Program-made: the position numbers and the translations under genes
Origin: Pseudomonadales bacterium
Lineage (GTDB): Bacteria; Pseudomonadota; Gammaproteobacteria; Pseudomonadales; Azotimanducaceae
DNA: 36,725 bases
Assembly: GCA_028283025.1 (NCBI GenBank)
Contig: JAPYNO010000033.1
Span: 1 to 36,725, forward strand
Direction: 5' to 3'
Shown here: piece by piece, positions 1 to 8,384 of the stretch
Position numbering within the stretch: the stretch's first letter is position 1
How the letters are laid out: the number at the start of each line of letters is the position of its first letter
The notes under the pieces: generated by a model
The model's database searches: none
What the model was told of the DNA's origin: nothing
Seen by the model: the letters and a program-made list of their open reading frames with translations, nothing else

Positions 1-711
1 CCCCCCCTCACTCCTCGTAAATTAGCAACCCTCCTGCTGCTCGGGGTGCTAGCAAGCGTTACGCTGCCAGCCAGCCCGGCAATGGCGCAGGTGGACTGGA
101 GCACTCTCAGCGCCAAAACAGGATCCAGCGCCTGCCCTTTGGGGGTGACAGAAAAACGACAAACCCTGATATCCATCGACAGCATCGAACCCGGTGCCAG
201 ATCGGTCACCTTGTCAAACGCCGCCTTGAGTCAGGCATCCCTTCGAACGCATACGGGATACCCTGCAATTTTTTTCTTTAACGTTACAGTTTCGCTCATC
301 GATCCCGACGGTTTGGTGGGGCAGCGAGGTATTGGCAGCACCGACGGCACCACAGTCGTCGCCCAGAAGAGGGTGACTTTTGCCAACCTGAAACAGGGCG
401 CACGCTACAGCGCTCGCCTTAATGGAGTGCCCTCCGGAAGGCCCGCTGTAGCGTTTGCGATAGCCTGCTTCCAGATGCCACCCGATCTGAACACACACGT
501 AAGTACCAATCTCGGGACAAACCCACTCGGGGCGAACGGGTGCTTTGCCATTGGCGGCGTTCGCTGGGGCGGCGGTAATGCGGCGATCCAGGCGTGCCTC
601 TGCGGGGCGCGGAACGGGGCGGGCAAGTGGGCGCGGACCAATGCCGGGGACGGCTACAACTACATACTGAAAGCCGCTGAACGAACCCGCTTGGGCTGCA
701 CGACGAACTGA
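1..711 (+). CDS. Secreted protein of unknown function, 5' end outside window
   Basis: The reading frame is open to the left edge, so the true start lies upstream. A GTG at 46 is in frame but would cut a signal peptide in half. Read from base 1, the frame gives a basic RK pair, a run of Leu/Val/Ala, then PAMA followed by Gln at about residue 30, which is a good signal peptidase I site. The mature part of about 207 residues has several Cys (for example in a CLCG stretch near the C-terminus) and a Gly/Asn-rich C-terminal third. I recognise no domain. It is probably exported to the periplasm or outside. A GC-rich hairpin follows the stop. Confidence 0.6.
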   Translation, partial: PPLTPRKLATLLLLGVLASVTLPASPAMAQVDWSTLSAKTGSSACPLGVTEKRQTLISIDSIEPGARSVTLSNAALSQASLRTHTGYPAIFFFNVTVSLIDPDGLVGQRGIGSTDGTTVVAQKRVTFANLKQGARYSARLNGVPSGRPAVAFAIACFQMPPDLNTHVSTNLGTNPLGANGCFAIGGVRWGGGNAAIQACLCGARNGAGKWARTNAGDGYNYILKAAERTRLGCTTN

Positions 712-714
712 CCG

Positions 715-780
715 CGGACCGGGCAGACACACGGACAGGGCGGCCAGCTGGCCGTCCTTCGGCTCGTGTCGGTCGGTCCG
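715..780. terminator. GC-rich nested inverted repeat after the first gene
   Basis: An inner palindrome at 738-757 has 10-base arms with no spacer and one G-T mismatch, centred on CAGCTG. It is enclosed by a 7-base perfect outer pair, CGGACCG at 715-721 and CGGTCCG at 774-780. It lies between the convergent ends of the secreted-protein gene and the DUF4143 ATPase gene, a natural place for a bidirectional terminator. There is no T-run, so an intrinsic terminator is only a guess. Confidence 0.35.
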
Positions 781-806
781 GTCAGGGGACGGTGGGCTTG
801 GATGTC

Positions 807-1973
807 CTATGACTTTCCCATTTCTTCGATCATTTCGGGAATCTGCGAGACGGGCAGCACGGAGATTTTGGCATCCAAGGAATAGACCTGGTCTCCCGGA
901 TAGAGAATCCAGATGTGGTCGAGCCGCAATGAATCGAGCGCAGCGCGTATTGAGCGGGTAGTGCCAGGCGCATCAGACATCTTGCATTCAAAGCCAAAAC
1001 GCTTCCCGCCGCGAAATATAACGAGGTCAATTTCTGCACCCGCATGGGTCGCCCAGTAGTATGCGTTTCGCGTTTCGACCGCTGTCAGCAATTGCTCGAT
1101 CGCAAATCCTTCGAATGACGCGCCCACCTTTGAGTGTCCGGCAACTGCCCTCTCTGATCCAAGCTCGAGCAAATTGTGAAGAATTCCAGAGTCCTTGATG
1201 TAGATTTTTGGCGCTTTGACTTGGCGCTTCTTGAGATTCTCGAACCAAGGCGGGAGCACTCGAATCATGAAAGCGCCCGCGAGTACATCCAAATATCTTC
1301 GGGCGGTTGCCTGAGAAGCGCCGAGCGCGCGAGCGAACTCGGCTGCATTCCATACTTGTCCATGGTAATGGGCGATCATTGTCCAAAACCGTCTCATGGC
1401 TTCCGAAGGAATAGTGATGCCGAGCTGCTGCATGTCTCTTTCCAAGAAGGTTGACACGAAGCTCTCGCGCCATCGCGTTGACCCGGTCAAGTCAGATGCA
1501 AGGAATGAGCGCGGAAAGCCTCCTCGCAACCAAAGCTCGCGCCAGGCTGTCGCGCCAACCTCGGAGAGAGAGAATCCAGTCATGTCAACAAGTCCGACTC
1601 GACCGGCGAGCGATTCCGACACCCCTTTCACAAGTTGCGGTGAGGCGCTGCCAAGCAGCAAGAATCTTGCGGAATTGGTGGCTCGGTCCACAAGTGGCCT
1701 GAGCGCTTCGAACAGATACGGAAGGCGCTGCACTTCATCGATGATCACCAGACCCTGCAGTTGACCAAGCGCTCCTTCAGGGTTTTCGAGCCGTCTCCTG
1801 TCAACAGCCGACTCGAGGTCAAAGCATGTGGCAGAAGCGTCCTCGCTCGCGAGCAACTGTGCGAGCGTCGTTTTGCCGCATTGCCTTGGCCCCGTCAGTG
1901 CGACAATAGGATGCACGGAGAAGCTCTCCTGAATCCGCTGCACGGTAGCGAATCTCTGAATCAATCCCTTCAT
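807..1973 (-). CDS. AAA ATPase with C-terminal DUF4143 domain
   Basis: This 388-residue protein matches the large prokaryotic family with an N-terminal AAA_14-type ATPase and a C-terminal DUF4143 region. The Walker A motif is GPRQCGKT at residues 28-35 and Walker B is LVIIDE at about 75-80, followed by VQR and a sensor-like FLLLGSA. The C-terminal part carries AEIDLVI and GFECK, the D...ExK pattern of a PD-(D/E)xK nuclease-like fold. The ATG at 1973 is preferred over a 100-residue upstream extension, because the family begins just before the P-loop and because AAGGA sits directly upstream. The cellular role of the family is poorly known; a substrate-gated ATPase or defence role is often suspected. 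It stands alone on the minus strand, divergent from the crotonase gene. Confidence 0.85.
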   Translation of the reverse strand: MKGLIQRFATVQRIQESFSVHPIVALTGPRQCGKTTLAQLLASEDASATCFDLESAVDRRRLENPEGALGQLQGLVIIDEVQRLPYLFEALRPLVDRATNSARFLLLGSASPQLVKGVSESLAGRVGLVDMTGFSLSEVGATAWRELWLRGGFPRSFLASDLTGSTRWRESFVSTFLERDMQQLGITIPSEAMRRFWTMIAHYHGQVWNAAEFARALGASQATARRYLDVLAGAFMIRVLPPWFENLKKRQVKAPKIYIKDSGILHNLLELGSERAVAGHSKVGASFEGFAIEQLLTAVETRNAYYWATHAGAEIDLVIFRGGKRFGFECKMSDAPGTTRSIRAALDSLRLDHIWILYPGDQVYSLDAKISVLPVSQIPEMIEEMGKS

Positions 1974-2018
1974 AATCCTTGAAAATACAGAATGAGAATA
2001 TGTATTTTCAAGGATTAT
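1972..2018. promoter_or_regulatory. 18-bp perfect inverted repeat overlapping the ATPase start codon
   Basis: The arms 1972-1989 and 2001-2018 are perfect reverse complements separated by 11 bases. The ATPase start codon (1973-1971) shares two bases with one arm, and the Shine-Dalgarno-like AAGGA lies inside that arm. The site could be an operator bound by the ATPase or another regulator, or an mRNA hairpin that hides the ribosome binding site. The repeat is seen directly; its function is inferred. Confidence 0.75.
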
Positions 2019-2154
2019 TAGCGAAAAGTCACCTGAAAAAGTGCGTGTTGGCTGTGGGCAGGCTCGATGCAGCGTTGCGCCGCTTGGCAGGCGCGAGCAT
2101 TTTCTCCATTCTCCGCTACACTGCGCTCTTTCCTCATCAAGGTGCACTCCTTCA

Positions 2155-2979
2155 ATGTCAGAACTCGTCACTATTACCTGCTCAGATGGCATTGCCGATG
2201 TCCGCCTCAATCGCGCAGACAAGTACAACGCGCTCAGCCCTGACATGTTTCGCGCCATCGCCGCTGCCGCCAAGTCGCTTGAGGCTGACCGTCAAACGCG
2301 GGTAGTCGTGCTTTCCGGTGCAGGCAGAGGCTTTTGTGCTGGTCTCGACTTCTCGTCCTTTCAGTCCATGGCAGATCGAGGCAGCGGCGAGCAGCGAGCC
2401 ATTGAGGTCAATGAGGACCCAAGCGCGCCCAACCTCGGTCAAGAGGTGACGGTTGCTTGGCGACGCCTGCCTATGCCAGTGATCGCTGCCGTACACGGTG
2501 TCGCCTATGGCGGCGGCATGCAAATCGCGCTCGGCGCCGATATCCGCATCGCCGCGCCTGATGCGCGTTTTTCAGTGTTCGAGGTCAACTGGGGGCTGAT
2601 TCCAGACATGGGCATCACGCAAACGCTTCGTGGACTTGTGCCGCTCGATGTCGCCAAGGAACTGACTTTCACTGGCCGCATCGTAAGCGGCAGCGAAGCC
2701 GCTTCGCTCGGACTCGTCACGCGCATCGCTGACAACCCGCTTGACGCCGCGATGGAACTTGCGCGGCAGATTGCCGCACACTCGCCAGATGCTGTTCGCG
2801 GTGCCAAAAAACTCTACGAAGACACTTGGCACCTTGGCTCGCGCGACGGCCTTGGCCTTGAGCAGGTCATTCAGAGCCAGCTCATTGGCTCGGCCAACCA
2901 ACTTGCGGCCGTGAAAGCCGGTATGAGCAAGCAAGCGGGCAAGTTCGGCGATGCCGAGTTTGATTTTGATAGGCCATGA
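2155..2979 (+). CDS. Enoyl-CoA hydratase/isomerase (crotonase family)
   Basis: A 274-residue crotonase-fold protein, the usual length for enoyl-CoA hydratases. The two oxyanion-hole segments are visible as GRGFCAGLD (58-66) and GVAYGGGMQ (115-123). NRADKYNALS at about 19-28 is the typical CoA-pocket stretch. Glu143 in the FEVNWG segment and a Glu in AKELTFTG sit where the two catalytic Glu of hydratases lie. The ATG at 2155 is chosen because the family starts with this short beta-strand; an ORF extension to 2041 has no family-like sequence. Its stop overlaps the next start in ATGA, so it is coupled to the carboxyltransferase. The substrate is unknown. Confidence 0.9.
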   Translation: MSELVTITCSDGIADVRLNRADKYNALSPDMFRAIAAAAKSLEADRQTRVVVLSGAGRGFCAGLDFSSFQSMADRGSGEQRAIEVNEDPSAPNLGQEVTVAWRRLPMPVIAAVHGVAYGGGMQIALGADIRIAAPDARFSVFEVNWGLIPDMGITQTLRGLVPLDVAKELTFTGRIVSGSEAASLGLVTRIADNPLDAAMELARQIAAHSPDAVRGAKKLYEDTWHLGSRDGLGLEQVIQSQLIGSANQLAAVKAGMSKQAGKFGDAEFDFDRP

Positions 2980-4529
2980 ATTGGCGCAAGGAGGTCGAAG
3001 AACTCGATATCCGGCGTGCGCACGCGCAAAGCCAAGGCGGCGATGAGAGCATCGAGCGCCAACATGCGCAAGGCCGGCTGACGATTCGAGAGCGCATCAG
3101 AGGGCTGCTCGATGCGAATAGCTTTCGCGATCATGGTCGCGCAACTGCCACCCCCGAATACGACGATGATGGCAATATTCTCGGCTACACAGCAGCCAAC
3201 TATGTGGTCGGTATCGGGCGCATCAACGAACGACCAGTGGCCGTTGGCGGCGAGGATTTCACGCTCAAGGGCGGTTCGCCGAACGCTGCCGGATTGCGCA
3301 AATCCATCTACGCCGAGCACCTGGCGATGCAGTTTCGCATCCCGCTCGTCAGGCTGCTTGAGGGCGGCGGCGGCAGCGTGCGCCCATCGGCCTCGCAAGG
3401 CGCGACTGCTGGCGAACCGGTCACCGCGCCAAAGCGTTTCAAGGTCATTGCCGAGGCCTTAAGCCAAGTGCCGATTGTCTCGCTCGGACTCGGTGCGGTC
3501 GCTGGCTTCCCCGCCGGGCGACTGGTCGCCGCTCATTTCGCAGTCATGACACGCTATTCATCGCAAGTGCTGATTGCCGGGCCGAAGATCGTCGAGCGCG
3601 CCCTCGGCGTGAGCATGACGAAAGATGAGCTCGGCGGCGCGCTTGTCCATGGCGCGAGCGGCGTGGTCGATCACATCGCCGAAGACGAGCTCGACGCCTT
3701 CGAGCAAGCGCGCAGATTCCTCTCCTACCTACCAAGCAATGTTTGGCAACGCGCGCCCCGCATACCTTGCGATGATCTAGCCACGCGCAGCGAAGAAGCA
3801 CTGCTTTCGATTGTGCCAAAGCAAGCGAATACGCCGTTTGACATGCGCCGCCTCGTTGCGCTGGTGATGGACAAGGGCAGTTGCTTTGAAATGGGGCGAA
3901 TATACGGGCCGAGTCAGATCACCATGCTGGCACGCCTTCGCGGTCAACCTGTTGGCGTACTGGCGAACGATTGCCATTTTTTCGCGGGTGCCATGACCGC
4001 GGAGGCAGCGCAAAAATACCTTAGGTTCGTTGAAATGTGCGACACCTTCCACCTGCCCATTGTCAACTTTGTCGATCAGCCCGGCTTTATGATCGGCCCT
4101 GAAGCTGAGGCCAAAGGCACGATTCGCTATGGCATGGCAGCGGTGTGCGCAGCCGTCGAGTCATCTGTGCCTTGGGCATCCGTGCAGGTTCACAAGGGCT
4201 TCGGCGTCGCAACTGCGGCGCACTACAGCGAGGACAACTACATCATCGCTTGGCCGTCGGTGGAAACCGGCGCGTTGCCGCTCGAAGGCGGCGTGGCGGT
4301 CGCATTTCACAAGCAAATTGAAGCAGCCGAGGACCCGCAAGCAATGCGCGATGAAATCGAACAACGCCTCAGACAGAACCGCTCGCCATTTCGCGCCGCC
4401 GAGACCTTTGCCGTGCACGAGCTCATCGACCCACGAGAAACCCGACTGGTGCTTGCCGAGTGGGTTGAGTCGATTCAGACGAGGCTAGAGACCCTCACAG
4501 GCAAAACAAGCTTCGGGTTTCGTCCGTGA
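2976..4529 (+). CDS. Acyl-CoA carboxylase, carboxyltransferase (beta) subunit
   Basis: This 517-residue protein has the length and sequence of PccB/MmdA-type carboxyltransferases. It starts with the RRAHAQSQGG and QHAQGRLTIRERI stretches typical of the family, and carries a glycine-rich LLEGGGGSVRP region and a C-terminal domain with PGFMIG. These enzymes move carboxyl from biotin to an acyl-CoA (or back, in decarboxylases). No biotin carboxylase or biotin carrier gene is in this window, so partners must be encoded elsewhere or the enzyme acts differently. It overlaps the crotonase stop by four bases. A 154-base spacer with a promoter follows. Confidence 0.9.
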   Translation: MNWRKEVEELDIRRAHAQSQGGDESIERQHAQGRLTIRERIRGLLDANSFRDHGRATATPEYDDDGNILGYTAANYVVGIGRINERPVAVGGEDFTLKGGSPNAAGLRKSIYAEHLAMQFRIPLVRLLEGGGGSVRPSASQGATAGEPVTAPKRFKVIAEALSQVPIVSLGLGAVAGFPAGRLVAAHFAVMTRYSSQVLIAGPKIVERALGVSMTKDELGGALVHGASGVVDHIAEDELDAFEQARRFLSYLPSNVWQRAPRIPCDDLATRSEEALLSIVPKQANTPFDMRRLVALVMDKGSCFEMGRIYGPSQITMLARLRGQPVGVLANDCHFFAGAMTAEAAQKYLRFVEMCDTFHLPIVNFVDQPGFMIGPEAEAKGTIRYGMAAVCAAVESSVPWASVQVHKGFGVATAAHYSEDNYIIAWPSVETGALPLEGGVAVAFHKQIEAAEDPQAMRDEIEQRLRQNRSPFRAAETFAVHELIDPRETRLVLAEWVESIQTRLETLTGKTSFGFRP

Positions 4530-4627
4530 AGGGCTTGGCGGGCGGTCATCTCTTGCCCTGCCCATGCAACTCGCCTTGTTTACATTGCGGGCGGCACTCA
4601 CTACACTGCCCACGCTCGCAGTTCGGC

Positions 4628-4656
4628 TTGACAGCGTGCAGTCATGGCTCGATAAC
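4628..4656 (+). promoter_or_regulatory. Sigma-70-type promoter for the Rieske operon
   Basis: A perfect TTGACA at 4628-4633 is followed, after exactly 17 bases, by GATAAC (4651-4656), which matches the -10 consensus at four of six positions. It lies about 50 bases before the Rieske oxygenase start, so the genes from 4708 onward may be transcribed separately from the crotonase and carboxyltransferase genes. Confidence 0.5.
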
Positions 4657-4670
4657 TTCGTTGAGCACTT

Positions 4671-4700
4671 GATGGATGGATAGATGGATAGATGGATGAT
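4671..4700 (+). repeat. GATGGATA-type microsatellite at the Rieske gene start
   Basis: A run of GATG/GATA units (GATGGATG, GATAGATG, GATAGATG, GATGATG) directly precedes the Rieske gene and supplies several possible ATG codons, including one at 4684 in frame with the gene. A change in copy number would shift the frame of the upstream ATGs relative to the gene. Confidence 0.7.
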
Positions 4701-4707
4701 GCCTAGT

Positions 4708-5718
4708 ATGAACACAGCCCTCGACCCCTTCCCCAACGGATGGTATGTGCTCGCGGAGTCGAAAGACCTCGCTGCAAACACCCACATGGCGCGTACTTGG
4801 ATGGGACGAGAAGTCATCATGTGGCGCGATCAGGACGGCGATGTGCTCGTTGCCGATGCGTTCTGTCCACATCTTGGGGCGCATCTTGGCCCTGAGGCAG
4901 GTGGACTCCTGAAAGACAATAAGCTCGTATGTCCTTTCCATGGGTTCGAGTATGCGCACTCAGGCCAGTGCGTCAAGGTAGCCCAAGGCGCCGTGCCGGG
5001 CGCCATCAAGCTTCACACCTATCCCGCGCACGAGATCAATGGACTCATCTGCGCCTATTACGATCGAACGGGGAAGGCGCCTGAATGGTCAGTCCCGGAA
5101 GTGCCTGAAAGCGACTTCACGCACAGAGCGTTCGTCAAGCGTCGCATCCGCGCCCATCCGCAAATGACATCTGAAAATTCGGTGGATTGGTCTCACCTCT
5201 TGTATCTTCATGGGTACGACAATCTTGAGCAACGTGCAGACACCGAAATCGACGGGCCGTTTCTGAACGCCTACTACGCTTTTAATCGCAGTATGCTCAC
5301 GCCCGTGCTGAATCGTTTTCGTTTTCGCTTTCGTTTTGAGGTCGATATCAGCGTGTGGGGGCTTGGCATCTCAATCGTCAACGTGCACGCGCCAGAGATT
5401 GGGCTCAAGGCTCGACAATGGGTATTTGCAACGCCAAGCGATGGCGAATATATGGACTATTGGATGGGAGCACACGTCTTTTCCGCACCCCGGCTCGGCG
5501 GGCTGCATTGGCTGCCGCAAGGCTTCATACTGCCGAGGCTTTCCAAACTGTTTGCGCAAGAACTTTCCACCGAAGTCAGCTTCGACGAGAAAGTATGGTC
5601 GCGCATGGCCTTTCAACCAAACCCGCGCCTGTGCCAAACTGACCGCGACATATTTCGCTATCGTCGCTACTGCGAGCAGTTCTATCCCGATAACGAATCT
5701 TGTCAACCAAGTGCATGA
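4708..5718 (+). CDS. Rieske [2Fe-2S] non-haem iron oxygenase
   Basis: A 336-residue terminal oxygenase. The Rieske cluster ligands are clear: C53 and H55 in CPHLGAH, C75 and H78 in CPFHGF. The mononuclear iron site follows as D160, H163 and H168 in the NSVDWSHLLYLHGY segment. The layout resembles sterol/steroid-type Rieske oxygenases (KshA and DAF-36/Neverland-like) rather than ring-hydroxylating dioxygenases with beta subunits; that resemblance is inference. An odd (TTTCGY) hexamer repeat near 5315-5337 encodes RFRFRFRF in the C-terminal domain. The start is uncertain: ATG 4708 gives a normal N-terminus, while ATG 4684 lies in the microsatellite; neither has a clear Shine-Dalgarno site. It needs a reductase not seen here. 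Confidence 0.88.
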   Translation: MNTALDPFPNGWYVLAESKDLAANTHMARTWMGREVIMWRDQDGDVLVADAFCPHLGAHLGPEAGGLLKDNKLVCPFHGFEYAHSGQCVKVAQGAVPGAIKLHTYPAHEINGLICAYYDRTGKAPEWSVPEVPESDFTHRAFVKRRIRAHPQMTSENSVDWSHLLYLHGYDNLEQRADTEIDGPFLNAYYAFNRSMLTPVLNRFRFRFRFEVDISVWGLGISIVNVHAPEIGLKARQWVFATPSDGEYMDYWMGAHVFSAPRLGGLHWLPQGFILPRLSKLFAQELSTEVSFDEKVWSRMAFQPNPRLCQTDRDIFRYRRYCEQFYPDNESCQPSA

Positions 5719-5737
5719 AACCATGGAGTAAAGCAAC

Positions 5738-7111
5738 ATGACAGACGGAAAACCGCGAAAAATAGCCATCGTAGGCGGGGGCGTCTCGGGCCTCGGCGTG
5801 GCTTGGACGCTGAGCCAACAGCCAGAGAAGTTCGATTTTCGAATTTATGAGGCCAATCCGCAGGTTGGCGGCAACGCCGTCACCGCCGACATGCCGCAGG
5901 AAGACGGCACCAACATCCCCTTTGATATTTCCGTCACAGCCTGCATCCCTTCGCTCTACCACCACATTCTGCTGTTGACCAAGCAGTTTGGCATCGATCT
6001 GATCAAGACTCGTTTCAGCTACAGCGTGAAATATCGCGGCGGCATCTATGCGCACGATTTGAAGACCGACATCAGCGAGCAGCTGCGAGACGAAATCGAG
6101 CGATTCCAGAGGCTGCTCAAACGATTGCAGTGGATTGGACGCCTCAATCAAACGAGATCGAAATTCTTGAACGCCCTCAATCCGTTCAACTACGTCAGCA
6201 TGGGCGCAGTGCTGAATTTTGGCAGGTTCTCCGGAGACTTCCGCTTCAAAGTGCTAAAACCCATGTTCGTCAACTTTCTGATGGCGACCAATGTGTTCGA
6301 CATGCCAGCTTCGCTGTTTTGCCGCTATCTCGAGTTCTTCGGCATTGTCTCCGCCACGCCCATGCTCACTTGGGAAGGCGGCACCCGGCGCATCTATGAA
6401 AAGCTGACCGAGGGCTTCCGCGAAAAGATCTATCTTGAGCGACGAGTGTCCAAGGTGCGCCGCCACATTTCCAGTGTGGTCGTGGAGGACGAGGCAGGCA
6501 ATACCGAGGCCTTTGACGATGTGGTGTTCGCCTGCAACGCCAACCAAGCGCTGATGGCGATTGACAAGCCGACCTTCCTAGAGGCTTGGCTGCTCTCCAA
6601 AATTCGCTACGAGAGCGAGCTGCACAACCACGCCATTGTCCACTACGATGATTCAGTGCTGCCCAAGAACGAAGCCCAGCCGCTTGACACGCGCAGCAAC
6701 CACATCGAGCAGTACGGCGCCCGCCCCGACAACTACGAAATCACCTACATCATGCACAACCAGCAGCCTTGGGCGAAAGGCTCGGACAAGCCGTGCCTCG
6801 TGACCTACAACCCGATCAGCAAGATAGACGAAAGCAAGATCGTCAAGCGCTGGTGGTTCCAGCACGTTGTCCACGACGTGCGCCACATCGCCTTCGCCGT
6901 GCATGTGTTCCGGCTGATTCAGGGGGGCAAGCGGCGCACTTGGCACTGCGGCGCGCACACGCTCATGAACAGCCAGGAGCACGGCTTCATCTCCGGCCTT
7001 GTGACGGCGAGGCAGCTTGGTGCCGACTATCCGTTTGACGATGATGAGGCGCGCAAGTGGTTCAACTTCTTCGGGCGCATGATGTACGGGTGGCGGATGC
7101 GCAAGGCGTGA
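5738..7111 (+). CDS. FAD-dependent amine-oxidase-like oxidoreductase
   Basis: A 457-residue flavoprotein. The N-terminus has the dinucleotide-binding GGGVSG (13-18) in a beta-alpha-beta fold ending in YEANPQVGGNA, the pattern of the NAD(P)-binding/FAD amine oxidase superfamily (COG2907-like predicted flavin-containing oxidases, desaturase-like). The C-terminal part carries a WHCGAH segment and a conserved-looking glycine stretch (HGFISGLVTARQL), as expected for the second FAD-contacting region. GGAG lies 9 bases before the ATG. It is 19 bases downstream of the Rieske gene and almost touches the sulfotransferase gene, so it is probably part of one pathway acting on a hydrophobic substrate. The substrate cannot be told from sequence. 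Confidence 0.82.
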   Translation: MTDGKPRKIAIVGGGVSGLGVAWTLSQQPEKFDFRIYEANPQVGGNAVTADMPQEDGTNIPFDISVTACIPSLYHHILLLTKQFGIDLIKTRFSYSVKYRGGIYAHDLKTDISEQLRDEIERFQRLLKRLQWIGRLNQTRSKFLNALNPFNYVSMGAVLNFGRFSGDFRFKVLKPMFVNFLMATNVFDMPASLFCRYLEFFGIVSATPMLTWEGGTRRIYEKLTEGFREKIYLERRVSKVRRHISSVVVEDEAGNTEAFDDVVFACNANQALMAIDKPTFLEAWLLSKIRYESELHNHAIVHYDDSVLPKNEAQPLDTRSNHIEQYGARPDNYEITYIMHNQQPWAKGSDKPCLVTYNPISKIDESKIVKRWWFQHVVHDVRHIAFAVHVFRLIQGGKRRTWHCGAHTLMNSQEHGFISGLVTARQLGADYPFDDDEARKWFNFFGRMMYGWRMRKA

Positions 7112-7119
7112 GAACGGAG

Positions 7120-8373
7120 ATGCCGACGCCCCGCAATCCCTCAACGGGTCGCACTAGGACACTGAATCTGATCAACTCGCTCGGACGATTTGTCGGCTAC
7201 CTAGGCATCACGCCTTTTTCCCTTCGTGTCGATGATGCTGAGGCCATTCTTCGCAAAGTGCAGCGCAACACCGGCTTCTCCATCGACAGCCCTCAATTCC
7301 ATACCGGGCTTCGTAAGCTGCTCGCTTCGCTGAGCCAAGAAGCATCGCTCAACACCTTTGGACGCCTCGCATTAAGGCGCCTGATTGAACAAAGCGCAAC
7401 GGGCAGGCTCGGAATCGAGCGCGAGCTCAAACGAAATCCGGGCATCTTGGAAGAAGACATCCGAGAGCCTACCTTTATCATTGGCCTGCCGCGCACAGGC
7501 ACCACCATCTTGCAAGCGTTTTTGTCAAGAGACAGCCGCTATCGCTCGCCGCTTGCCTGGGAGTGCCTCATACCCTGCCCTGCGCCAACGCCAGAGACCT
7601 ATCGACAGAACCCACGAATCGATGCAGTGCGCAAGCAATTCGATCAGCTTATCTCGCTGGTGCCGGACTTTCGCAAGATGCACTTTATGGAGGCCGACGA
7701 GCCGCAGGAATGCATTGGCATCACCGCGCTCAATTTTGCCAGCTATCAATTCCTCTCTGTGAGCAGCGCGCCGAGCTATCAGGACTGGTTCTTCAATCAT
7801 GCCGATCAATATGAGAACATGCGCTGGCACAAGCGCTTCTTGCAGTTCATGCAATCGGGCGGAGTGCACAGCGAGCGCTGGCTGCTCAAGAGCCCTTTGC
7901 ATCTTGTGCGCCTGAAAGCGCTGTTTGAGGTCTACCCGGATGCGCGCATCATCATGACCCACCGCGAACCGCACAAGATCATCCCATCAATCACGAGCGT
8001 GCTGTCTTCAGTGCGCAGCGCCTATACGGATGACGAAGATGCCATGCGGACAGGCCAGGAAATGCTGACATTTTGGGCGCGCGCTTTTGAGCGCTTTCTT
8101 GACGCGCGCAGCGAACTCGACCGCGAAGACCAGATCGTCGATATCAAGTTCGACGACTTTGCATCAGACCAGCTCGGCACAGTGGAGCGCATCTATGCGC
8201 ACTTCGGCTGGTCACTCGGCGATGATAGCCGCACGCGCATGCAGGATTTTCTGCAAGCAGAGCCAAAGGACAAACACGGCGCACACCAATACTCGCTTGA
8301 AGCCTTCGGCATCACGCACATCGATATTGAGCGCGAATATGCGCGCTATCTCACTTTTCTCAACACACTCTAA
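7120..8373 (+). CDS. Sulfotransferase-family protein
   Basis: A 417-residue member of the PAPS-dependent sulfotransferase superfamily. The 5'-phosphosulfate-binding loop is GLPRTGTT at residues 122-129, after a helical N-terminal extension of about 115 residues that is common in the bacterial Sulfotransfer_3 group. A later LLKSPLHL and RIIMTHREP segment fits the 3'-phosphate-binding region. Expected activity is transfer of sulfate from PAPS to a hydroxyl of a lipid, steroid or similar acceptor. The ATG at 7120 is preceded by GGAG with almost no spacing; an in-frame GTG at 7108 overlaps the previous stop (GTGA) and is an equally good start. Twelve bases later comes the DUF1214-like gene. Confidence 0.82.
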   Translation: MPTPRNPSTGRTRTLNLINSLGRFVGYLGITPFSLRVDDAEAILRKVQRNTGFSIDSPQFHTGLRKLLASLSQEASLNTFGRLALRRLIEQSATGRLGIERELKRNPGILEEDIREPTFIIGLPRTGTTILQAFLSRDSRYRSPLAWECLIPCPAPTPETYRQNPRIDAVRKQFDQLISLVPDFRKMHFMEADEPQECIGITALNFASYQFLSVSSAPSYQDWFFNHADQYENMRWHKRFLQFMQSGGVHSERWLLKSPLHLVRLKALFEVYPDARIIMTHREPHKIIPSITSVLSSVRSAYTDDEDAMRTGQEMLTFWARAFERFLDARSELDREDQIVDIKFDDFASDQLGTVERIYAHFGWSLGDDSRTRMQDFLQAEPKDKHGAHQYSLEAFGITHIDIEREYARYLTFLNTL

Positions 8374-8384
8374 GGAGCATTCAC

